A program made the translations under genes and the position numbers. DNA of 64,000 bases from Pogonophryne albipinna. Taxonomy: Eukaryota; Chordata; Actinopteri; Perciformes; Artedidraconidae. A model generated the notes under the pieces. It was given only the letters and a program-made list of their open reading frames with translations. It did no database searches and was not told the origin of the DNA. The stretch is from NCBI GenBank assembly GCA_028583405.1, contig CM053248.1, positions 26,524,543 through 26,588,542 on the forward strand, read 5' to 3'. Each line of letters starts with the position of its first letter. Positions within the stretch are counted from its first letter, which is position 1. Below are positions 58,978 to 64,000 of this stretch, in pieces.

Positions 58978-60116
58978 CTAGTGCCCCTTTGACACCAACG
59001 CGTTTTCAGCTCCGGCTCGGAGTTGGAGCCTGAAAAGAGCCGGTTTTTCCTGTTCACACCGCAGCGGCGCCGCCTCTTAGCTCCGGAATCCGGTTCACTT
59101 CCAGCTCCAAAAAATTGTCGGTCTAGAGGCAAGAGCTTCGGAGCTAAGAGGTGGCGTCGCTTACGTCTCTCTTACGTCGAGGCGTGCAGGAAACTAAACC
59201 CACCTCCCCTGAACATGGGTCGACTGTCATGCCTGCCTACAAGCAGTAGTGCTTATAAACACACTTTATAAAGTCAGGCAACACTAACCAGGCTTCGTGT
59301 GATTCTGTTTATTTGTACCTTACTTTGACCATCCGTTCACTGTTATTGATCATTGTGGAGAGAGGCAGACGTTTTGTTTTGTATTATAGCAGCTATCGGA
59401 TGGAATCAATACATGGGCTGCACAGGTTGTCGTGTCCGACTATCACAAGTAGAATCATAATAAAAATACGCCGGTAAAATGTGCCTGTAGAAAACGGTTT
59501 ATGCCACAATAGGATAGCAATAGCAAGTAGTCAGTTTAGCTTCGGTTGCTATGCAAACATCACCCATTTTATACCAGAGAAACTTTCATAACAGCGTTGT
59601 GATGCCAAACAGCGTCAATTCAGACTGACACACATTCACTTAGGCTAAGGGGAACTGGGGATATGTATCAGCTGCTTGTGTGAGTCGGACAGTGAATACT
59701 TTAGAGCGGCCGCTGCAGTGTGAGGTAACCGGGAGCTAACGGGAGAATAAACTCCTGTGGAAGAGCAGCCAACACTGTAGCGGTCGGTAAATGCCGCAGA
59801 AACACATTAATAAACAATGAACCACGGCACTCGGGAGAAAAGCATAAGGTTGGAGAAGTCGTTATTTAATTTAATCTGGTTTTGTGTGATTAAAAGCAAC
59901 ACGATCATCGACCCGACGCAGTTGTTGTTGTTGTGAGCGCCGTAATGCCGTTGGGGAGCAAATCAGCGATGTAAACGGTGACGTCATGACGCAGCAGCGG
60001 CAGCACCAGTCGGGTGCTGGGCGGTGTGAACAGAGCGGGAGCAGAAAAGCTCTATCTCGGAGCTAGAAAGGGAAAAGCGCTGGTGTGAAAGCCGCATGAG
60101 AGTCGCCCTGCACTAG
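58978..60116. mobile_element. Non-autonomous element with CTAGTGC and TTTGACACCA inverted ends
   Basis: CTAGTGC, TTTGACACCAACGCGTTTTC on the left has an inverted counterpart GAAAAGCGCTGGTGTGAAA and GCACTAG on the right. Inner sequence repeats GGAGCTAAGAGG-type motifs. No transposase and no clear duplication are seen, so the limits are approximate. Confidence 0.5.
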
Positions 60117-60464
60117 CTTCACCCACCACGGGTAAGTGTCTTCCCAGTCTTTGTTGTATGTGCATCTTCTTTTCTTCTTAGCTGTAGTTTCAGTTTCCTC
60201 CATTTTCCATAACCTGCTGCGTCGCCTGCGTTATTGACTGACTTTCGTTGTTGTTGTTTGGCGTAGAGATGGGCGAGTCATGATTCATCCGGATCATTAA
60301 CCCGGATCCTAGTAATGAGCCGGTCGTGACGAGTCTCCCTCTCGATTAACCCGAGTCCTTTGAGTCCTACACCTGATGTGACGTAAAAATTAAAACTATA
60401 AATTGCGTCACTCTTTACTCTCTTTATAACGTGTAAAATCACATTACAACGTTGTTGTATCCAG

Positions 60465-60815
60465 AGATCCAGCAGACTCGTCGCCATGCACGAATCAACA
60501 GCAGATTCAGCCCCTCCTCCGGCTCCCGCGAGAGTCCCGTGAGCCGTGAGTGAGCCGTGAGTCCGCAAATCTCTGAGTCTGCTGCGACTCGTCGAGGGAG
60601 CCGTGGGACTCGCGGGAGCCGTTGGACTCGCGGGAGCCGTGAGTGAGCCGTGAGCCGTGAGTGAGCCGTGAGTCCGCAAATCTCTGAGTCTGCCTGCGAC
60701 TCGTCGAGGGAGCCGTGGGACTCGCGGGAGCCGTGGGACTCGCGGGAGCCGTGCGAGCCGGAGGAGGGGCTGAGTCTGCTGTAGATTCGTGCATAGGGAC
60801 GAGTCTGCTGGATCT
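60465..60815. repeat. Large hairpin with GAGCCGTGAG repeats in the loop
   Basis: About 80 bp at 60465-60545 is inverted at 60720-60815 (shared CCAGAGATCCAGCAGACTCG and GCCCCTCCTCCGGCTC). The loop carries repeated GAGCCGTGAG and CGCGGGAGCCGT units. It abuts the left end of the hAT element that follows and may be its extended terminal region. Confidence 0.75.
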
Positions 60816-61414
60816 CTGGATCTGCTGCCTGCTATATGTTACGGCTCTGAGTCCTCGTAGGCTACTGGTCTCTCTCGATCATTGACCTGGATTCACGGAT
60901 CCCGCGATTTTTCCGGCTCTAAATTAAGTTTCAGTGTAGACTTCTAACAAAATGGTCATGTTGTGCAACAGTCTCCTGTAATAATAGCTGCATTTCCAAT
61001 AAGGATCTTACTTGGAAACTCGTTTATTTTGAACATGGCACACAAAAAGAAACAAATTATAGAACATTTCAAAACAGTTAGAATATATAAAATGTAATTA
61101 TACAATTATTATTATTAAATGAAAACACAATTGTGCAAAATTATCTTAAGTACAGGAACATATTAAAATAACTATATACATACAATGCAAAACACTTATT
61201 TTTTTAAATGCACACACAAAAAAATCAAGCATATCTTTTGCCAACAACAAATGAGAGCACAATGCAAAATGTGCAAATCAGTTGGCATATAGGCTAAGAT
61301 TTTTTTTTTTTTTTAAATGAACACAATTGTGCAAAATGTGCTTAGTACAGGAACATAATCAAATAACTATATACATAATGTGCATTGTGCAAGTGCATTA
61401 TTTAAGTGTGTCAC

Positions 61415-63471
61415 TCACAAGTTGGCATTAAGAAAGACAAGCTCACGCACTTTTGAAGGGCTGAGCCTGTTCCTCCTGTCTGTAATGATCTGCCCAGTTT
61501 TCGAGAAAACACGCTCTGAGGGGACAGATGTGGCCACAATGCAGAGCCTGGTCTTCATGACTGTGCATATATTTTGGTACACCAGGGCTCGAACTCTCCA
61601 CCATTCCAGGGGGTCAGCCTTTCGGGGGATAAGTGGCTCTGCCAAGAATCCCTTGATCTCCAGCATGGCCCCAGTGCTCGGGTTCTGGACCCCTGGCCTC
61701 AGAGTGGTCACTCGCTCCTCAAAGTCAGCCCAGAATTGAGGCACTGGCTCACTTGGAGGATTCACAGTTGTGCCACCCTCCTCCTCCTCCTCCTCCTCTG
61801 TGCTGGGTAATGTTGGTGTTGCCGCATGTGTTGCTGCTCCCACCACTCTTGACACAGTTTCCTCTGCGTTCCTTTCAATCACAAAGGCATGCTTTTTGAA
61901 GCGAGGGTCCAAAAGTGTAGCTTCAGCAAGCACTCTGACCCTTTCAATTTGCCCAAACCTTTTCTCCAAATCTGCTGCAAGGAAATTAACCATCCCTTTG
62001 ACAGGTTCGTGGGTGGAGGGGTTTCTCTGCCTGTGGGCAACAATTCTCTGGAGCCCCCGTGCCATCAGAATGGCTTTTGAGCCTGTCACAAACCTGTGAA
62101 AAAATAAATAGTCATTGAAATTGTGTTTCTTGCAGTTGCAGCCTTCTTTACTAATGACCATCAGGCCTTATACTAATGACCATCAACACAGCATATAATG
62201 TATGAAAAATGTAATTCATAAAATTGCGTTATTTTTACATACCTCTCTGAGCTCATCTCCACAGTCACCTCTTCAAAGGGCTTAAGAATATCACACACCT
62301 CCTTTGTGATATCCCATTCCTCGGGAGTTAAGGCTGGTAGCAGTGGATTGAGCAGTGCCATTGTGGAGACAAGAGGTTCCTTGATTTCGATGGCACGCTG
62401 CATCATGAAGTAGGTTGAATTCCACCGTGTGGCTACATCCTGCTTCATTCGCAACTGGACCTGCCCCATTTGTAGTTGCATTTCCCGAAGCTTTGCAGAG
62501 GCCACTGTGCTTCTGCGCACATACTCTGCGATAGATTTGACCTTCAGAATTAAGGCCTGGATTTCAGTTTGGTGAACTGAAGATCTGACCGTCAGATTCA
62601 GCAAGTGAGCAAAGCATCTCACATGGTTCCACTTCAAAATGTCATTCACGGCCTTGACAATGTTGCTTGCATTGTCAGTGACACAGGCTGCAATTTTATC
62701 TTGAATGCCCCACTCTTTTGCAACCCGGCTCAACTCTTGCGCCAGATTTTGGGATGTGTGCGACTCTGCGACAACAAAACAGTCCAGTAAATTGGATCTG
62801 AGTTTAAAGTCAGTGATGTAGTGGCATGTCACTGACATGTAGCTTGTTGTTGTGTTGGAGGTCCAGCAGTCTGTTGTCAAACATACAGCAGGAGCAGTCC
62901 TAATCTGCTCTTGGAGTTCAGCTCTGACCTTTTCGAAAAGGTTGGGCAGCATCCGCTTTGATATAGTGCCTCTGCTTGGCAGCACATATGATGGGTCCAG
63001 TGCCGCTGTGTATGCTCTGAACCCCCTGTCTTCAACAATTGTGAACGGTTGAAAATCAGTGGCTATCATTTTAACCAAAGCCTGGTCCACTTTACTCTGC
63101 TGCAGTGGTTGAATGGGCCTGTTTATAAAGCCTCCCATAGTGGTTTGTTTTGGCCTTTTTCTGGCTGCTTGTGGTGCTGTGGTGGTGGCTGTTGCAAGTT
63201 GAGTTGATGTACTTGCCACACCTGCATCTGTGCTGGTTGATGCCGTTGCAGATGTTGTCGCTGCTGCTTCTGCTGTCCCTGTTGTTGTCTGCTGAGTGTC
63301 TGCTAAAAGTGCAGTGGGGTGCTTAGTTTTTAAGTGCCTCCTCATATTTGATGTGCTCCCTCCATGAACAGATATCAGGTTTTTGCAATACTGACATCTT
63401 GCTTGTGCCTGATTTACTCCAACAAAATGCATCCATATATCACTTATTTTCCGAGTACTCATCTCCAACAA
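61415..63471 (-). CDS. ZBED1-like hAT transposase, two exons, intact
   Basis: Exon 1 is 63471-62243 (donor GTATGT) and exon 2 is 62093-61415 (acceptor CACAG). They join as MSSER|FVTGSK and give about 635 residues, close to ZBED1 length. The BED finger is at the N-terminus (CQYC, HLKTKH). The RNase-H-like hAT core follows with TTDCWTSNTTTSYMSVTCHY, ACVTDNASNIVKAV, CFAHLLNLTV, VATRWNSTYFMM and LLDPRFKK. The C-terminus has the hAT dimerisation block WWRVRALVYQN and ATSVPSERVFSKTGQI. MSTRK nine bases inside is an alternative start. No stop or frameshift is seen. It could be an active transposase or a domesticated host copy; the flanking inverted repeats favour the former. Confidence 0.88.
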
Positions 63472-63716
63472 AAAAATCCTCTTATCTTTAGCAAATAATC
63501 CTCAGTCAATGTCACTCTCTCTTCTCTTGTCACTTCTGTCTGAGGTGTTTTGGGAGAATCTTGATAGTGGGGGATGGTTGGTGACAAGTAGGGGGAGGGG
63601 GACTACCCCTAACCTTCCAATCAGAAAGGTCTTGAAGAGTGTACCTTATTGGGTCAAGGGGTCAACAAATCACCACTGCAACAACTTCACTAAGTATCTC
63701 CACCCATGATAAAATA

Positions 63717-63892
63717 ACTTTGAAAAATAAGAAATTAATTAAAATGAACATAGTATATATGTTCATTTTAATTAATTTCTTATTTTTCAAAGTTAATTTC
63801 TAAAAATAAGAAATTAATTAAAATGAACAGTTCATTTTAATTAATTAATAAAATGAACAGTTCATTTTAATTAATTTCTTATTTTTCATAGT
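63717..63892. repeat. AT-rich palindrome cluster
   Basis: GAAATTAATTAAAATGAACA at 63731 faces its complement at 63770, giving arms of about 37 bp around a TAGTATA-like centre. The same unit is repeated twice more, partly truncated, up to 63892. The DNA can form alternative hairpins. It lies upstream of the transposase gene. Confidence 0.9.
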
Positions 63893-63978
63893 TATTTGAC
63901 CCCATCATGACATATTTGTGTCTCGTGCGGACTCAGAGCCGTAACATATAGCAGCAGATCCAGAGCAGACTCGTCGCC

Positions 63979-64000
63979 ATCTTTATATACAGTCTATGGT
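63979..64000. repeat. Tip of the THAP/SGNH element family at the window edge
   Basis: TATATACAGTCTATGG matches the right tip of copy 1 (21115-21130). The window ends here, so it cannot be told whether a whole copy is present. Confidence 0.5.

Larger units (their letters stand above)
60796..63978 (-). mobile_element. Autonomous hAT element with ZBED1-like transposase
   Basis: Inverted repeats at 60796-60854 and 63929-63978 share GACGAGTCTGCT, CTGGATCTGCTG and ATATGTTACGGCTCTGAGTC. Between them stands a single intact-looking transposase gene on the minus strand. The target duplication could not be defined because the ends adjoin other repeats. Since the gene is unbroken, this copy is a candidate source for the BED-finger derivatives, though not of the one at 39.6 kb, whose ends differ. 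Confidence 0.7.

Noticed and set aside
1..64000. CRISPR array, operon or bacterial-type features
   Set aside because: Tandem repeats here have no constant spacers, and the DNA is clearly vertebrate with spliced genes and retroelements.

Overview
This window is teleost fish genomic DNA, very probably from a spiny-rayed (percomorph) fish. The grounds are spliced vertebrate genes with GT/AG introns, two U2 snRNA genes, and a dense load of repeat families typical of fish genomes: hAT elements with ZBED and TTF-type transposases, DIRS tyrosine-recombinase retroelements, L2/CR1-group LINEs, RTE/Rex3-like and L1 LINEs, and Tc1. The species cannot be named from the sequence alone.

Layout. 1-5.1 kb holds the last five exons of a sialyltransferase gene of the ST6GALNAC family (+ strand); its earlier exons lie left of the window. 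5.3-14.3 kb has no gene and carries hAT-type elements with 8-bp target duplications, one nested in another, plus a 2.3-kb element with CACTCTAAAAA ends. 14.4-15.4 kb and 34.65-35.68 kb are two near-identical 1.05-kb segments, each holding a complete U2 snRNA gene with a ZNF143/Staf-type distal element, a proximal-element candidate and a 3' box.

15.98-21.13 kb is the most unusual object: a 5.1-kb mobile element (imperfect 8-bp duplication GATTCATC/GATTAATC, no obvious terminal inverted repeats) with two convergent spliced genes, a THAP zinc-finger protein (+) and an SGNH/GDSL hydrolase with intact catalytic motifs (-). A second copy, reversed, spans 22.27-32.77 kb with a perfect 8-bp duplication (GATAGAAC). 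It has lost the middle 3.7 kb, including the SGNH gene and THAP exons 2-3, so it is an internally deleted derivative. That copy sits inside a hAT-type element (21.47-32.94 kb, duplication GTAAAATG). It was itself hit by a LINE (which carries a nested RTE insertion) and by a 7.6-kb LTR retroelement with a tRNA-Trp-like primer site but no recognisable gag or pol.

33.7-34.65 kb is a TTF-type hAT remnant. 37.1-38.2 kb holds two dead LINE fragments. 38.2-42.3 kb is a decayed DIRS element (RNase H and tyrosine recombinase on the - strand) split by a BED-finger hAT derivative. 43.1-47.8 kb is an apparently intact L2-type LINE whose two ORFs share one frame and are separated by a single stop codon. 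47.8-53.8 kb is a tandem and inverted-repeat composite carrying a broken Tc1 element, itself split by a solo LTR. 54-60 kb is a second, fragmented DIRS element with further hAT insertions. 60.8-64 kb is a hAT element with an apparently intact two-exon ZBED1-like transposase gene (- strand).

The only host genes supported are the sialyltransferase and the U2 snRNA genes; nearly everything else is mobile DNA, much of it datable relative to its neighbours through target-site duplications.
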